In this document: positions 32,050 to 44,229 of the stretch, one piece after another
How positions within the stretch are numbered: the first letter of the stretch is position 1
How the letters are laid out: each line of letters begins with the position of its first letter
DNA from: Sycobia sp. Sy_11
Lineage: Eukaryota > Arthropoda > Insecta > Hymenoptera > Epichrysomallidae
DNA length: 64,000 nucleotides
Direction: 5' to 3'
Assembly: GCA_018907035.1 (NCBI GenBank)
Contig: JACCIC010000003.1
Location: 8,571,001 to 8,635,000, forward strand
Made by a program: the position numbers and the translations under genes
The notes under the pieces: generated by a model
The model's database searches: none
What the model was told of the DNA's origin: nothing
What the model saw: the letters and a program-made list of their open reading frames with translations, nothing else

Positions 32050-33805
32050 CTTTTTAAGATTTATTATACAGCATTTGCTCTTGCTCCAAGACCCTACACT
32101 GTTTTCATATTATAATATATTAACAATAAATTATGTTCACAGGTGCTATCTTGTTCTGTTAAAAGTAACCGCGAGCTTAATTAGCAGCTATAAGTAAACA
32201 ATAAATTACGCAATTTTTCGCGATATAGGTATATATATATATACATACGTACGATGTGGCTGATGTATTAAATGAATTTAAAACGCATCCTAAAATACAG
32301 ATGCAAAGAGACAAATTCGTAACATTAAAATTAAAATCCATTGAATGACATATGAGATAACATAAAATTGCCTTTCAATTACATCCGGATCGAGATTCCA
32401 AACACTCTATTTATGCATTCCATAACGTATTTACAAGGAAAGCAAGACGTTTTAACAAAGATACATCTATACGTACAAAGCCGAAGAAATTTATCTCCTC
32501 CCCACTTCGATACGGGCTGAAGGATAAAACCACGGCCACCGTCGCGTCGCCTGTTCCGGAAAACTTGTCGCGTAAATTCCTCGTGATCACAGTCAAAATA
32601 TATCTCTTTCTCTCCCCCTCCCCCCTCCTTCCTCCCGGCCCTCTCTTAAACGCACCTCGATAAGACCTCGGCCGGTATACCGCGCGGATTAATAGATCTG
32701 CGGGGCCCGTTTGTCATCCCGCGCAGCCTCCGCCCGGGCGTAAACGCGAGTGGTGACCGTCCGTCCGCGCACGATAACGCGCCGCCCTTGGAGCGCGTGT
32801 ATAATTTCAACTTCGATACCGAACGCTTCCACAAATCGAGAAATTATAATCGAATCGATCGCGCGGAGGAGTCGCGCTGTTTTTTTCTTCATTAGGCATT
32901 CGCGCCTTGTGCGGCGATAATCGAGCGCTCGCGGCTTTCAATTGTCGCGCAGATAAGAAATTTATCTATCGCGAGGCACACTTGTACTTTGAGCGATAAA
33001 GCGACGATTATCACTATTGTTGAAAAATATTCCGAGCAAAAATGTCTCGGCGCTGCCGAGCACGAGAAAACTCGTGTGCATCGAGCTAATGAAACGTGTT
33101 CATTGAAAAATTGTGCAATATGTTGCATTTTATTCCTTTTTTTTTTTGTTCTTTTCATTAGAAAACTACTTATAATGGATACGAAGGAAAATGTTGAATT
33201 TCAAACTATAGTATTGCACCTCGTTTCGTTGCCATGATTTCGGTTTTCTTATTGTACGCGTGTACGGATCGGAGTTACAATAATCATCGTAATTCCCAAT
33301 AATTTGAATAGTTTTTCGAGAATTTCGATTGGAAAGTGATGTAAAAGGACAGTATTGGAAGCACTTTGGTCTGGATTTGAAGCAGGCCGAGCGGCATACG
33401 CGATAACATAACGATTAGCTCGGCCACATGTATAACCCGATATTCCTCGCGTCCGGGAGTTCGGGAACGAAATGTGGACGTGCGATTGCACACAGGCACA
33501 AAAGGTCGAGACGATTTATGTCGCGTGAAAAGAAGAGAGAAACATCGTGATACAGTAAGGATGCACTCGAGGGCTCCCCTTTCACCCCTCTAATACGTAC
33601 ATTCTCTCTCTCTTTTCCCTCTCTTATACAATGTAAATCAGACTCGTTAGTTCGCAAATTTTCACCCCGTTATGTCTTGTAAATTTGCTAGAAAAATTCT
33701 GTTCTCCCCCTTCCCTTATTGCTCTACCCTCGTGCCCTGTCGCCCCTGTAATGAGCACTTTTGTCGCTTAACTTCTGTTCCCTTGCCTCGTTCTCTCCCT
33801 CCCTT
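32049..33805. other. Unique sequence, no gene seen
   Basis: The longest stretch of this size with no microsatellite over 20 bases. A frame at 32989-33237 without an ATG start contains a transmembrane-like segment (CAICCILFLFFFVLF), but it lies in T-rich DNA and is not supported. Confidence 0.5.
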
Positions 33806-33851
<46 letters not shown>

Positions 33852-33856
33852 TTTCT
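33806..33856 (+). repeat. (CT)n, imperfect
   Basis: CT run with TTT and ATC interruptions. Confidence 0.93.
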
Positions 33857-34394
33857 CCCATTGGCTCGCCCTCCACCGCTAATTATACACAGTCTCTAGC
33901 CCCATTCAATCGAGCCAAATTGGACGACGTGGCCGCAAGTATCCAGATTATATAGAGTTTTTGGATGGGGTGGTTACCGAAGAGGAGTATTGGAGCGCAA
34001 ATTTTCGGCGCCTGAACTTTTCTCGATGAAAAGGCTCAATCAAGCCGTCGCTGTTGCGGGTTAGAAATTAGTTGAAGAAGTTAGGCTACTTTTATCGCAT
34101 ATACAATACGTGGTATGTAGGGAGGACGCGGCTAGATCCGAACATTACTTTTCCTCGATCTAATGTATTTCAATGGATCATGAAGATCTAGTGAGCAACC
34201 GATCTATATGACAAAGCGGATCAAATGTCTTAGAATCCATGCAACTCAAAATCGTAACTATTTTATATAATATTATAGATATAATATATCAATGTTGTGT
34301 ATATATATATATAAACTTACTCCTTCCCTCGCTCACTGACACACGCGCGATCGATACCGCTGTCGTCGGACCCTCGTATCCGAGCTTATACAGG

Positions 34395-34398
<4 letters not shown>
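33857..34398. other. Unique sequence, no gene seen
   Basis: A short TA run at 34299; otherwise plain. Confidence 0.55.

Positions 34399-34445
<47 letters not shown>
34399..34445. repeat. (AT)n, 47 bp
   Basis: Uninterrupted AT run. Confidence 0.96.
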
Positions 34446-34448
<3 letters not shown>

Positions 34449-34538
34449 GGTCCTTTGGGGTTCGAAGTGCTGTGTGTTCGACTGATACGAGGGCATGTGA
34501 ATAAGCACCGGCCGAAACCACTGACGTACACACATTTA

Positions 34539-34564
34539 CACACACACGCACACACACACACACA
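34539..34564. repeat. (CA)n, 26 bp
   Basis: CA run with one CG step. Confidence 0.92.
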
Positions 34565-34692
34565 TGACAAAATAAGGAAAAAGAGAAGGCATAGAGAGGT
34601 ACGTAGGTAGATAAATTGGTAGAAAGATATAGCTTTATTTGTATAATAAATACAAAAATTAAAAAGATATATAATATTTCGTATAAAAATAA

Positions 34693-34713
34693 AGAGAGAG
34701 AGAGAGAGAGAGA
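34693..34713 (+). repeat. (AG)n, 21 bp
   Basis: Uninterrupted AG run. Confidence 0.92.
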
Positions 34714-35051
34714 AAGCTAGTCGGGAGCAGTATAAGCGGTGCGTCACGCGGAGTATATACGGGAAAACTGTGCGACTGGGGCGAGGAGCGACGAAAAGTC
34801 AGCGGAATAAAGTTTCGCGCGCGGCGCCCGAAAACTTGCGAAAACTGCCCGAGTGCAGTTTTGGCTTCTGTGCCCCTCCGCCCCTGTCTAAGCCCGACAA
34901 GCCGCGGAGAGAAGGTCGGAGAATCGTGGAGGACTGGGAGTGGGAGAGAGACGGGGGGAGGGACGATGTGGTATACTGTTAAACCGAATAAGTCAGTGGA
35001 TAGTGTGCCGCTGGCTTGCTCGCTCGGTCGGTCCTTATATATATATATATA

Positions 35052-35878
35052 AATCGGCGTGCACGCCGGCGCGCACGCTCGCGCGCGGCGAGTTCAATTT
35101 GTAAACAGGACCCTCAATAATGGAAGATTGTTACACTCGGGGGAGCACGAGAGTGCCGACGGGGAGGGGGCGGCTCGGAGGAACTTCTGCATTCGCCCGC
35201 TCTTCCTACATAATACACCCGCTCCATCGTGGGTGGGGAGGGGCTAGGGATGGAGGGGAAGACCAGCGGGAAGTAAGTCTTCGCTTCCCATGCTCCGCCA
35301 CTCCCACCTCACTATCCCTCGATCCCAGTCTTTTTCGAGCTCCGTGCCGTTGCTCTGCTCTTTGGCCCTGACTTTATTACGAAGAGAATTTTTTGATCGC
35401 GAATTCGATTCTATTTTTCATTTCTTTTTTTCCTCATTCGGTTTTTCGATAAGAGGACAGCCTGAGATTATGCGATGGACGTTCTGGATTTTGGTGAATG
35501 CTTATATTAAGATTTTACGAAAAGTATTAGATTGTTTGTACATTTTCATTTGTAACATAATTACAATTTACTTTTATATCAACTATTTTAATGGTCAAAT
35601 AATTTTTTCCACGGACACGAAATACGACGAGATCTTGTTTTATGACCGGTTTTGCATTTAGTTTACGGCAAGATAATATATAACAAAAAAAAGAAATCGT
35701 AGAGCTATATTAAAAATCCCTGATACATTTTTCATTGAAAACGTACTTGTTTCGATTAACCGGTTGTAGTATTAGAACAAACAATATCGAACAGTTCTTC
35801 GTTTCAAAAATTTACGAAATGGAAAAAACATTTCTTCAAATACGACTTCTTCAATAATAATAAAATCATCGCACCGCG
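35052..35878. other. Unique sequence, no gene seen
   Basis: GC-rich to about 35300 with a good donor-like gggaa|gtaagt near 35271; AT-rich afterwards. No acceptor upstream pairs with that donor. Confidence 0.45.
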
Positions 35879-35889
35879 CCCCCCCCCCC
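35879..35889 (+). repeat. C11 run
   Basis: Eleven C in a row. Confidence 0.9.
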
Positions 35890-35992
35890 GTCAAACGGAA
35901 CGAAAGCGCTATATATCAACAATTAAATTACTCCTTGCCCTGTCCCCTTTCTATAGTCGATACCGCGAATCGAGGAATTGTTCGGAAAGCTA

Positions 35993-35995
<3 letters not shown>

Positions 35996-36032
<37 letters not shown>
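35996..36032. repeat. (AT)n, 37 bp
   Basis: Uninterrupted TA run. Confidence 0.95.
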
Positions 36033-36035
<3 letters not shown>

Positions 36036-36337
36036 AACCTCGTCCTGACCCAGAAAAACCTACGAGCGCAGTCCCTGTGAATTTGTTTGCTCCGGGTTGT
36101 AGACGTACGCGCGCGCGATTCCTTACATGTGTCCCCGCGGCGCGCAACCAGGATTTATAACTGTTTTGCCGGGACGAAGGCACGCGGCTTTCAACGAACT
36201 ACCGCTCGTCCTTCCACCCCCAAACTGGAAATTTTCGGATGCCACTTTCGCGACGCGACGACGTTCGGTACTTTTTCGGTATTTTGAATTTCGCCCCTTC
36301 TTGTCTCTCTGTCGCTCGTCCCGCCCGCCAACCCCCG

Positions 36338-36346
36338 CCCCCCCCC
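36338..36346 (+). repeat. C9 run
   Basis: Nine C after ACCCCCG. Confidence 0.87.
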
Positions 36347-36539
36347 AGTAGAGACGTAAAATGCATATTTTTGCACTTGCACGCCGAAAGACTCGATAAT
36401 ATATCTATCCCGAAATTCGACCGAGTCGAAATCGCGTTTCTCGCGAAGCTCGAAGGGCTGCGACGCCTTTGCACTTTCGACAGGGGGGCTGCGCGAGCTC
36501 CGAGGGAGTAGATGGAACGGCGATTCTTTACTCGAGCAA

Positions 36540-37686
36540 CGTTCAACGAATTTTCTCGACGTTTTTATTAAATTTATCGCGTTCGGCTTTGGTAAGTCCG
36601 TCTCGTCTGTACGTTTAGATCGGCGCTGACGTTATTTTGCCTGCCACCGCGTTTATAAGGTAACGTGAGAAAAAACTTCCTGAGAAAGTTGTAAATGCTA
36701 ATGTCGTCGTTTTACTTGCGTGTGTGTACTTAATAAAGCTAAAAATTGAAATAACTTCGTTCTTGCATTGAATGAGCCTTAGCAGCAATATTGTAGAGCA
36801 GCTCTCACAATTTCAGTCAATTGCATCGGTCAACGAACGAATTTCAATAGAAATATTTCGATAAAAAGTTTAAACAATAGTAGTTTTCGTAATGGCTTTG
36901 CCTATTTAAAACCATGTGTCATGAGCAGTGCTGTTAATAGTTATAAGAATGTATTAAAAATATATAATACTAACAATAATATAAAGTTTAATTTAATCTC
37001 GTTATTCATTATGAATAATTATCGAATTAGATTATTAGATAGATTGAATTAGAAGTAAAAGTGAGTAAAAAATAATGTTATAATTCAATTTACCGATTGC
37101 TAAGGGTTTAATAATCTAACCTTGTCAAACTCTGGCCCGAACCCCTCTTGAGATCAAGAAAATTCTCGAGTGTTAATGTTAGACGATGTTCGTCTTAGAT
37201 TCCTATTTCGTATACGAAGCTCTAATCAGAATTGTATTCAAATTTTCATAGCGGCATTAAATGACTGCAAGCATAGGCAGTTTAATTTGTTCGCCGGTCA
37301 ATATTTTACTGTGCAGAGTTGCAGTTCCATTGAAGTCGACTGTAAATCGGCAAAATAAGTATCGAAATGAAGATGAGGCATGAATTAGAAAAGCGGAAGC
37401 ATTCAGAAAATTTATAGATATATATCTTCCCGGCCTTTCGTCAATCGTACCTCGTGCCATCCATCGCAATCCTCATGGTTCGTTGCTAATATACGTTGTA
37501 GTATATCGTGTTTTATACGGAATTTGATAAGGGGCCATTGGCCTCTTCGATCGATTCGGATGTTTAATGATATGGAATAATATCCTTTTGCAATGCGAAC
37601 GCTAGCGTGCCTTCCTACAGGAAGGAATATTTGTTTCCGCTCGTTATGATACGGGGGCTGATGACGCACAGTAAAAACAAGCTTTA

Positions 37687-37689
<3 letters not shown>
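36540..37689. other. Unique AT-rich sequence, no gene seen
   Basis: More than 1.1 kb without microsatellites. A good donor-like ctttg|gtaagtcc lies at 36590. Frames are short. Confidence 0.5.
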
Positions 37690-37742
<53 letters not shown>

Positions 37743-37747
37743 TACAC
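37690..37747. repeat. Compound (AT)n(CA)n
   Basis: AT run (37690-37735) followed by CACACACATACAC, then a donor-like ACA|GTAAGTA. Confidence 0.95.
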
Positions 37748-37749
37748 AG

Positions 37750-38287
37750 TAAGTACTCGAGACACTTTTTTGATAAAGACATGCCGGTGTATAACTGTAT
37801 AATATACGGTTATGTAACGTTATGTATTATGTAATGTAAAGTCTTCGTCGCGAGCTTGCGCGGTCAGATCGCGAGTATCATCAGGTGCGCTGGCGATAAA
37901 TGTTTCCGCGCGGGATTCACGCACGCGCACACACACATACATATACAGCGTGCCCCGGATTTTTACAAATCGTCTACAATACATTGTCTACAATTGCCTA
38001 CATGTACTCTTCGCGTTTCTTTCTTCATCTGTATATAACTCTCGAATTATAGCTTACAGTTACATACGAATTATAGCATACATTACAGTTTGATTTTGCA
38101 GTAGTATTCCCGATGCTGCTATTGTGTCGGTCGAGTATGAGGGTTTTAGCAAACAATATATATATATGAGAATTTTCTTTTCAGAATTTGTTAACCACTT
38201 AGTGATATTAGTGTGATAGATTAATGAAAGAAAAGATAAATTAATGAAAAAATGAGACACATTCCCACGTCTATGTTACATATTATA
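37750..38287. other. Unique sequence, no gene seen
   Basis: Repeated GTTATGTA-like words near 37809-37845 and a short CA run near 37925; no exon. Confidence 0.5.
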
Positions 38288-38403
38288 AGCAATTTTTTTA
38301 TACTTTTCAGAGGCCGTAAAATTCTATAGAACTATTGAATTTTCCATATTTTTAATAGAAATGATCCCTTCAAGCCGAGAATATCTTCTCCCTTTTGTAA
38401 TCC
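38288..38403 (+). other. Acceptor-like site with a short open frame behind it
   Basis: A T-rich tract ending tacttttcag (AG at 38309-38310) is followed by one frame open for about 33 codons (AVKFYRTIEFSIFLIEMIPS...). A weak donor-like ttt|gtaatc lies near 38398. The hydrophobic peptide is not recognised. Chance is the default explanation. Confidence 0.12.
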
Positions 38404-38869
38404 GTTTAAATTAATCAATGCTATCATTTATATGGGTAGATGCGTCGGCTTACACATTTTATATCGAACGTATTATAAATTGATATAAATTGAATATATC
38501 GCGAGTAATATTCAATTACGCGCGTAATCTTCAATGCTCCATTACGTATACGCGCGCACAATACAATTAATCATCATCAGCGAATGCGCCACAATATCAT
38601 TTTTTACTCTTCCTCTGCATTATATATATATATATTATAACAAAGAGTACGACCGCAATGATCGAGCGAAAGTTTTTCAGGAGGCGTTATATATATTACG
38701 CATCATTCCCTACCCCTGCGCGCATTACATTACGTTACGTTGGATCTAGCGAAAGCAGCTGCTTCAAATCCGTGACGCTAGCCCCACGTTCTTTTTCTCT
38801 TTCTCCTTTTCATTATATTATTATATATACCGCGCCGCGTTAGCGAAAGAAATCTAATCCAGTTATCGG

Positions 38870-38871
<2 letters not shown>

Positions 38872-38914
<43 letters not shown>
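38872..38914. repeat. (AT)n, 43 bp, then (CATA)n
   Basis: AT run with a CATACATA tail to about 38930. Confidence 0.95.
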
Positions 38915-38918
<4 letters not shown>

Positions 38919-39058
38919 CATACATACACACATAATACAATATCCCGTAGCTCCGAGAAGTCATCGTTGTAATGGCAGCGCAGCTCGCGCGCTCGCCAGA
39001 CCAAACAGGCGCATTCCGCGCGCCCAGTGCGCGGCGCGCGATTATTTTGTCGCCTCTC

Positions 39059-39073
39059 GCGCGCGCGCGCGCT
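39059..39073. repeat. (GC)7
   Basis: Pure CG alternation. Confidence 0.9.
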
Positions 39074-39434
39074 GAGGGGGGTAGGGTGGGATAGGGAGGG
39101 GAGCCGATGACCCCGCAATGTGGATGATGTAATGCTGTTTTTGCGAGCAATCTTATTCGCAATTCATAGGTATATGTATAGGTGCGTGTATAAGTACATT
39201 TAGATGCGAGGTCGGCTCGTCTCTCTCGATTCGTTGTTATTTTTTCTTGCAATTTGGGGCGTCTATTGGTTGCCGGTTCTCGAGCTTTCGAAATTGAAAG
39301 CTTCGAGGCGCTTCGCTATTTCATTCTTAACCTCGCGCTTTCAGAGGCGGCTAATGGCTGATGGCTATATCGTCAGCTCTGCATCTACATAAATCTATAT
39401 GAGCGACGGTCTGTGCGATTGTACGTAGTTCGTA

Positions 39435-39473
39435 CACGCGCGCGCGCGCACACACACACACACACATACACAC
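39435..39473. repeat. (CG)n(CA)n alternating tract
   Basis: CG steps pass into CA steps, the same order as at 2009 and 6391. Confidence 0.93.
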
Positions 39474-39646
39474 ATGCACAAATATATATATAAGTAGTAT
39501 CAGTCTATATAGAGCGCGAGTTCGTCGGCCACGGCGACGCGATGCGATATCGATCCCTCCGCCCTCCTCACGACCGCCGCGCGTATTGCATCCAGGCAGT
39601 CGTAGTATATAAAGCTCGCGCTATATAGCATCTAGGGATTTTGAAC

Positions 39647-39649
<3 letters not shown>

Positions 39650-39687
<38 letters not shown>
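39650..39687. repeat. (AT)n, 38 bp
   Basis: Uninterrupted AT run. Confidence 0.95.
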
Positions 39688-39689
<2 letters not shown>

Positions 39690-39859
39690 CGAGTCGCTTA
39701 AATAGCTATTCGCGCGGACGGTTGCGATTTCGCGCAAAAGTATATCGATGTACATAATATAAAAGAGCTTGCATAAAAGTTCGCCTCAAGAGTCCCGGCG
39801 GTATGTTACCATCTCGGATTTCAGCACGGTGGATGAGTCACGGGACTGCGAAGCGAATG

Positions 39860-39861
<2 letters not shown>

Positions 39862-39906
<45 letters not shown>
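39862..39906. repeat. (AT)n, 45 bp
   Basis: Uninterrupted AT run about 110 bases before the CpG-rich patch. Confidence 0.96.
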
Positions 39907-39907
<1 letters not shown>

Positions 39908-40016
39908 TGCGCGTATAATATCGCAAAGTAGCGTGTAGCAGCAGCGCCACCGAGCAGACGATATATAAATACATATAAGAATCGCGAGCTACCGATCGAT
40001 TTTTCACGGATCCGCG

Positions 40017-40480
40017 CGCGGGGGCGCATTAGTCTACGCAAATATCGTCGTTTCGTCTAGCCGGCCTCCGACCAGGGGTCGGGGGAGTGGATGTGGGATG
40101 GGAGCAAATAACCATAATGCAACCGGTGGCCAACAAAAGGCTCCGATCGCCGCGGCGGAGCGAGGAGGGTGGTGGGGACGCCGCCTCGCCGCGGGCACCT
40201 CCCGCCTGTGTTTCGCGTCGCGCAGCCAACCCCGGAGCGACGCATCGCATCTCGTTCTCGTTCTCGTCGTCAAAGACGTCGTGACTTTTTCAGCGCGCGC
40301 GAATTCCGATACAGGGACTTCGGCTAGGTTTGCCGCGCGCCGCGAGGCGCGTTCGCGTCGCACGAGCCGGTGCAGCGCCGATCTAGCGGAATGCGCAGAG
40401 GTCGGCTGAAATTCGCGCGCGCACGACGGAGGGGCCTTCGGGTGGGTAATAGGAGGCGACGAAGGCGAGAGGGGGATTAC
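40017..40480. other. CpG-rich patch with open frames in many phases
   Basis: A GC-rich block follows an (AT)n tract. A frame beginning at the ATG in ccataatgcaaccg (near 40118) stays open for about 55 codons (MQPVANKRLRSPRRSEEG...) with strongly GC-ending codons. Several overlapping frames on the other strand are open too, as expected when stop codons are scarce in GC-rich DNA. It is a candidate promoter or first-exon region, not an established gene. Confidence 0.25.
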
Positions 40481-40543
40481 GCGATGGCGTGTTTATTTTG
40501 TTCGAATGTTGTTGCGCGCGGTCGGTCACTCGTGGTCAGGGGT

Positions 40544-40553
40544 GGGGGGGGGG
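40544..40553 (+). repeat. G10 run
   Basis: Ten G following GGGGT. Confidence 0.9.
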
Positions 40554-40559
40554 CGAGTT

Positions 40560-41012
40560 TTTAACGATAGCAGAAGAACGGAAGCAATAATTGCGAGATA
40601 TGAATAGCTGTGCAGAATTGCGATGATCGTAAATTGTCTCGTTATCCAAATCTTGCAGCGCTGCCTCAATATTTTATATATAGTACTGAAATTATATACA
40701 TATGTATATTAAAAGAAAAATTGAAAGCATGTATTATGATTACTAAGTTTTTCAAGTCGAGCATATGTGGCAGACGAAATAAATGCAATTTTGTGAAATA
40801 AAATACATCATGTCATGAGATACTAGCTCCCATTGCTGAAAATTGGTGAATAATATTATGCATTAAAGAAAGGATCTTTATGATCGACCAGAAATTTTTC
40901 ACTCAAAGATTATACAATGTTTTTCAAGGAAGTCAATTGCCAATATACTCTGGTGTCGATATTGGTGTACTGGATCAATAATTTTAATACTTTAATAGAC
41001 AATTGGCAATCG
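40560..41012. other. Unique AT-rich sequence, no gene seen
   Basis: Only the 9-bp inverted repeat ATTGCCAAT/ATTGGCAAT stands out. Confidence 0.55.
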
Positions 41013-41036
41013 TTTTTTTTTTTTTTTTTTTTTTTT
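41013..41036 (+). repeat. T24 run
   Basis: Poly-T preceded by ATTGGCAAT, which pairs with ATTGCCAAT at 40936-40944. Confidence 0.94.
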
Positions 41037-41143
41037 AAGACATTTAATAATATAATATATAAAATGTATACACTAGAAATTCACAAACACCGAAAGAGAA
41101 ATATTAATGATTCATTATGATATACGGGAATCTCCGGATTACT

Positions 41144-41164
41144 ACACAGTCGACACACAGTCGA
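41144..41164 (+). repeat. 11-bp tandem duplication (ACACAGTCGAC)
   Basis: ACACAGTCGA is repeated directly with a period of 11 bases. Confidence 0.75.
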
Positions 41165-41326
41165 AAACTTCGAACTCGGTATTTTAGAGTTACACACAGT
41201 TGATTAATTTTTCTCGAAGCGAGCACATTCATAATCATGACATTGCCAAATCAAACACCATACATTAATAAACACTCACCAAAATATTATATAAATTTAA
41301 CATTTGAATATTATAATTATATATTT

Positions 41327-41343
41327 TGTGTGTGTGTGTGTGT
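41327..41343 (+). repeat. (GT)n, 17 bp
   Basis: Uninterrupted GT run at the end of a Pro/Trp-rich minus-strand frame with no ATG start. Confidence 0.9.
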
Positions 41344-41608
41344 CTTCGAGGGAACGACGACGAAGGAAAGTAACTATGAAACTCGGAGGTGAGAAAAGGA
41401 AAAGTTTCTTGCGGATACTCTGTAATTGATCCAAGTCCGGTTGATAAAGAGATGAATCGATTCTTCAGCCAGGGCGTCCAATTAATTTCTGGGGTTGGTG
41501 AGGGAGGGGAGACTGAATTAAAAGGATCCCATTTATATAACCAATAAGTTGGCGGAAACTCCAAAATTAGGGTCTAATCTCGTCGTCGGTGGTCGGGAGC
41601 TAATGGTG

Positions 41609-41634
41609 TATATATATATATATATATATATATA
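41609..41634. repeat. (AT)13
   Basis: Uninterrupted TA run. Confidence 0.93.
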
Positions 41635-41988
41635 CAGACGCGACGCGGCGTCGCACCCGCATGTATACTCGGTAATTTGTTTCCCCTCTGTCAAACGACC
41701 AGGTGCGCGCGCGCAACTTTTGTCTTTGCGCCTACATGCAATGCATGCGAGTTCGTGTAGATCGGCGCTTTGGGCTCTATCCCCCTCTCTATTTCATTAG
41801 GGCGAGAGACAAATTGAAAAATTCAGAGGGAGTCGGGAGCCGGGAATCCGCCGGACCATTCCAGGGGCATGCGGGATCGGTGGCGCACTGGCATTCGATT
41901 TATTTCGGACGTTAGTTGCGCGGAGAGATCAATTAATTGGCTTGACGAGGTTATAAATTCTAATTGAATGTTTGGTTAAAATAATGCT

Positions 41989-41993
<5 letters not shown>

Positions 41994-42044
<51 letters not shown>
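41994..42044 (+). repeat. (GT)n, 51 bp
   Basis: Long uninterrupted GT run. Confidence 0.97.
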
Positions 42045-42045
<1 letters not shown>

Positions 42046-42371
42046 TTCAATTTTTTCCATGGATAATCTCCTTTAGTGCACTTTTAGAAGAAGGGAGGAT
42101 TATTTCTCAATCTGCTGCTTATGTACTTTTCATATGTAAATCTGGAATGACTTCAAATAAATTAGCACTTTCCTTCGAAGCTGTACGAGTTTTTTTGAGA
42201 GCAAACTTTATTGCCCCATTGCCTTTATATATATGAAACTAGTCCTTGTTATTATAAGCTTCTGAAAAATCTATAACAGGTCGAAAATCTAATGGCTTCG
42301 ATTGAGCAGTACAAGCATTTATATATACGTATATTTATATAATATATGCCGACAAGCGCTACCTTTTTCAT

Positions 42372-42394
42372 ACACACACACACACACACACACA
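42372..42394. repeat. (CA)n, 23 bp
   Basis: Uninterrupted CA run. Confidence 0.93.
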
Positions 42395-42589
42395 TGCATC
42401 GCCGCGCAAACATATACACTCCACAAAGAAGCAGGAAAGAAAGAGAAATATAGGCGCCCGATCGGTTGTGTATACGCACTCCGCGTATAAGCTGCGCGCG
42501 CGCGTGCGCGTTCGAGAGATTGGAGGCGAGCATTCCCCGCGTGAGAAAGCCAAACAAACATCTTGACCGACGTGGACCAACTCTCGGTG

Positions 42590-42590
<1 letters not shown>

Positions 42591-42631
<41 letters not shown>
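42591..42631 (+). repeat. (CT)n, 41 bp
   Basis: Uninterrupted CT run. Confidence 0.96.
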
Positions 42632-42634
<3 letters not shown>

Positions 42635-42787
42635 CCCTCTCTCACCTCTGCGTAAAGCGAGGTGAGGTGAGCAACGGTCTCAGGACTAATTCACGACGTG
42701 CGCGCGGAGCTCCCTTTCTTCGCGTGGCGCGCGACGAATTTGTTGACTCGAATCGTTATGGGGCACTGCGTGCGAGCTCTCTATTTT

Positions 42788-42838
42788 CGATGTGTGCGTG
42801 CGTGCACGTGTCTGTGCGTGTGCGTGTGCATGCGTGCC
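42788..42838 (+). repeat. Degenerate (TG/CG)n alternating tract
   Basis: About 50 bases of mostly alternating purine-pyrimidine (TGTGCGTGCGTGCACGTG...), followed by a GTCGTC triplet patch. Confidence 0.85.
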
Positions 42839-43648
42839 GCAACATCGTCGTTGTCGTCGTCGACGGCGACGTGGTAAGCGCCGCGAGTACGTATAGGAAA
42901 TGCAGGATCGGTGGAATGCGCTCGGCGTACAGGATAATTTTCACGCCTAATTCGAGGGGGTCGCCCGTGTCTTTCCCATTCAAAAACTTTATTTTAATTA
43001 ATCTTGCCTTTTTGCTTCGAGAGCTTCTTTTCTCTCTTCCTCTTCATTTCGATACACGCGCATCGAACAACAAAGCTCGAATTTGGAGTCTGGAAGTATA
43101 AATCTCGGGCGAGCCGTTTATTTCGAGGGTATATAATAAGTCGGTGAGGGAAAAACCCAAAGGGAGGCACACGAATGTTTCGAAAGAAAATCTATAAATT
43201 CTGGCCGAGTAGGACGAAGAGTGCTGCTTCGGTGGTACGCGTATGCGGGACGAGACTTTGCGCCGCTCGCTGGCCGCGCACACCGGAAGAGGCAGAGACG
43301 CGCGCAAGAGGGAAGCACGAAGGAAGAGACCGAAGTGCGTATAAATATCGTCGGAGGATTGAAAGAGAAACAAAGGAGGAGAGAGAAAACGGAGCAACGT
43401 TTGCGCGTGAAGGTGGGGGAGAGGCAAAGGTATTTTTTATCCTCCTCCCCGCGGTGTAATTGAAAATAAATTTTCGCGCCCGGCTTCACGGCGGCCGGCG
43501 TAAATACAGTTAAAGAGGAGGAGAAGCATGACGAGGGATCTTCACTTTTCCAGCGAGGCTCTGTGATTATCGTCCGAATACCCCCAGGGCTTGATGTATC
43601 GGCCCGCGGTCCGATATCTATCCGACGCCGCTATGTATATATTCATAC
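42839..43648. other. Unique sequence, no gene seen
   Basis: A donor-like gacgtg|gtaagc lies near 42872. Purine-rich around 43370-43430. No supported exon. Confidence 0.45.
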
Positions 43649-43686
43649 GTACACACGCACACACACACACACACACATACACACAC
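43649..43686. repeat. (CA)n, imperfect
   Basis: CA run with GC and TA steps. Confidence 0.93.
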
Positions 43687-43948
43687 GCGCGAGCGCAGAA
43701 ACTTATATGCACGTATATATTGCGCGTGTAATTTCACGAGACCGCGGCGAATAATAACCGACCATTATTTGGGTGGCACACAATCGCGTTCGCAAGCTGG
43801 TATAGCTCTAAGGTGGTGGGGGGAGGGGCGCGTTGGAGATAGCGAATTATCGGCAAGAGAAGGATAGAGGAGGTAACAAGGGGAGAGTCGATAAAAGTGT
43901 TTTCGAATACGTGTTAATTATCGACGAGCGCGTCTCCCAAATGGTGGA

Positions 43949-43958
43949 GGGGGGGGGG
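43949..43958 (+). repeat. G10 run
   Basis: Ten G, about 150 bases from another ten-G run. Confidence 0.9.
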
Positions 43959-44103
43959 CGATTCGTCGGCGCGTGTGCGGCCTTCTGCGAACGATTGATT
44001 TATATATTTACGTGGCGTTCGGGCCCTCGCTCCTAATGAATTCGAGGAGGACCCACGCGGGGCCCGGCTATCTCGTGCAGACGTTGGACCCGGAGAGGAC
44101 GGC

Positions 44104-44113
44104 GGGGGGGGGG
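44104..44113 (+). repeat. G10 run
   Basis: Ten G within GC-rich sequence. Confidence 0.9.
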
Positions 44114-44229
44114 CAGCCATTTCTGCGATCATCGTTTCGGTACTGGTGGAGTAGAGGAGCGCGGAAAGATTACACGGTGACCGAAGGGGGGCGGGTCATT
44201 CGTCTTGCGTACGGGGATAGACGAAATCA

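Noticed and set aside
34289..34747. 152-codon minus-strand frame
   Set aside because: Mostly YIYIYI, CVCVCA and SLSLSL from AT, CA and GA repeats.
42466..43101. 211-codon plus-strand open frame
   Set aside because: It contains the CT repeat (SLSLSL) and an alternating TG/CG tract (VHVSVRVRV). The remaining residues show no domain.
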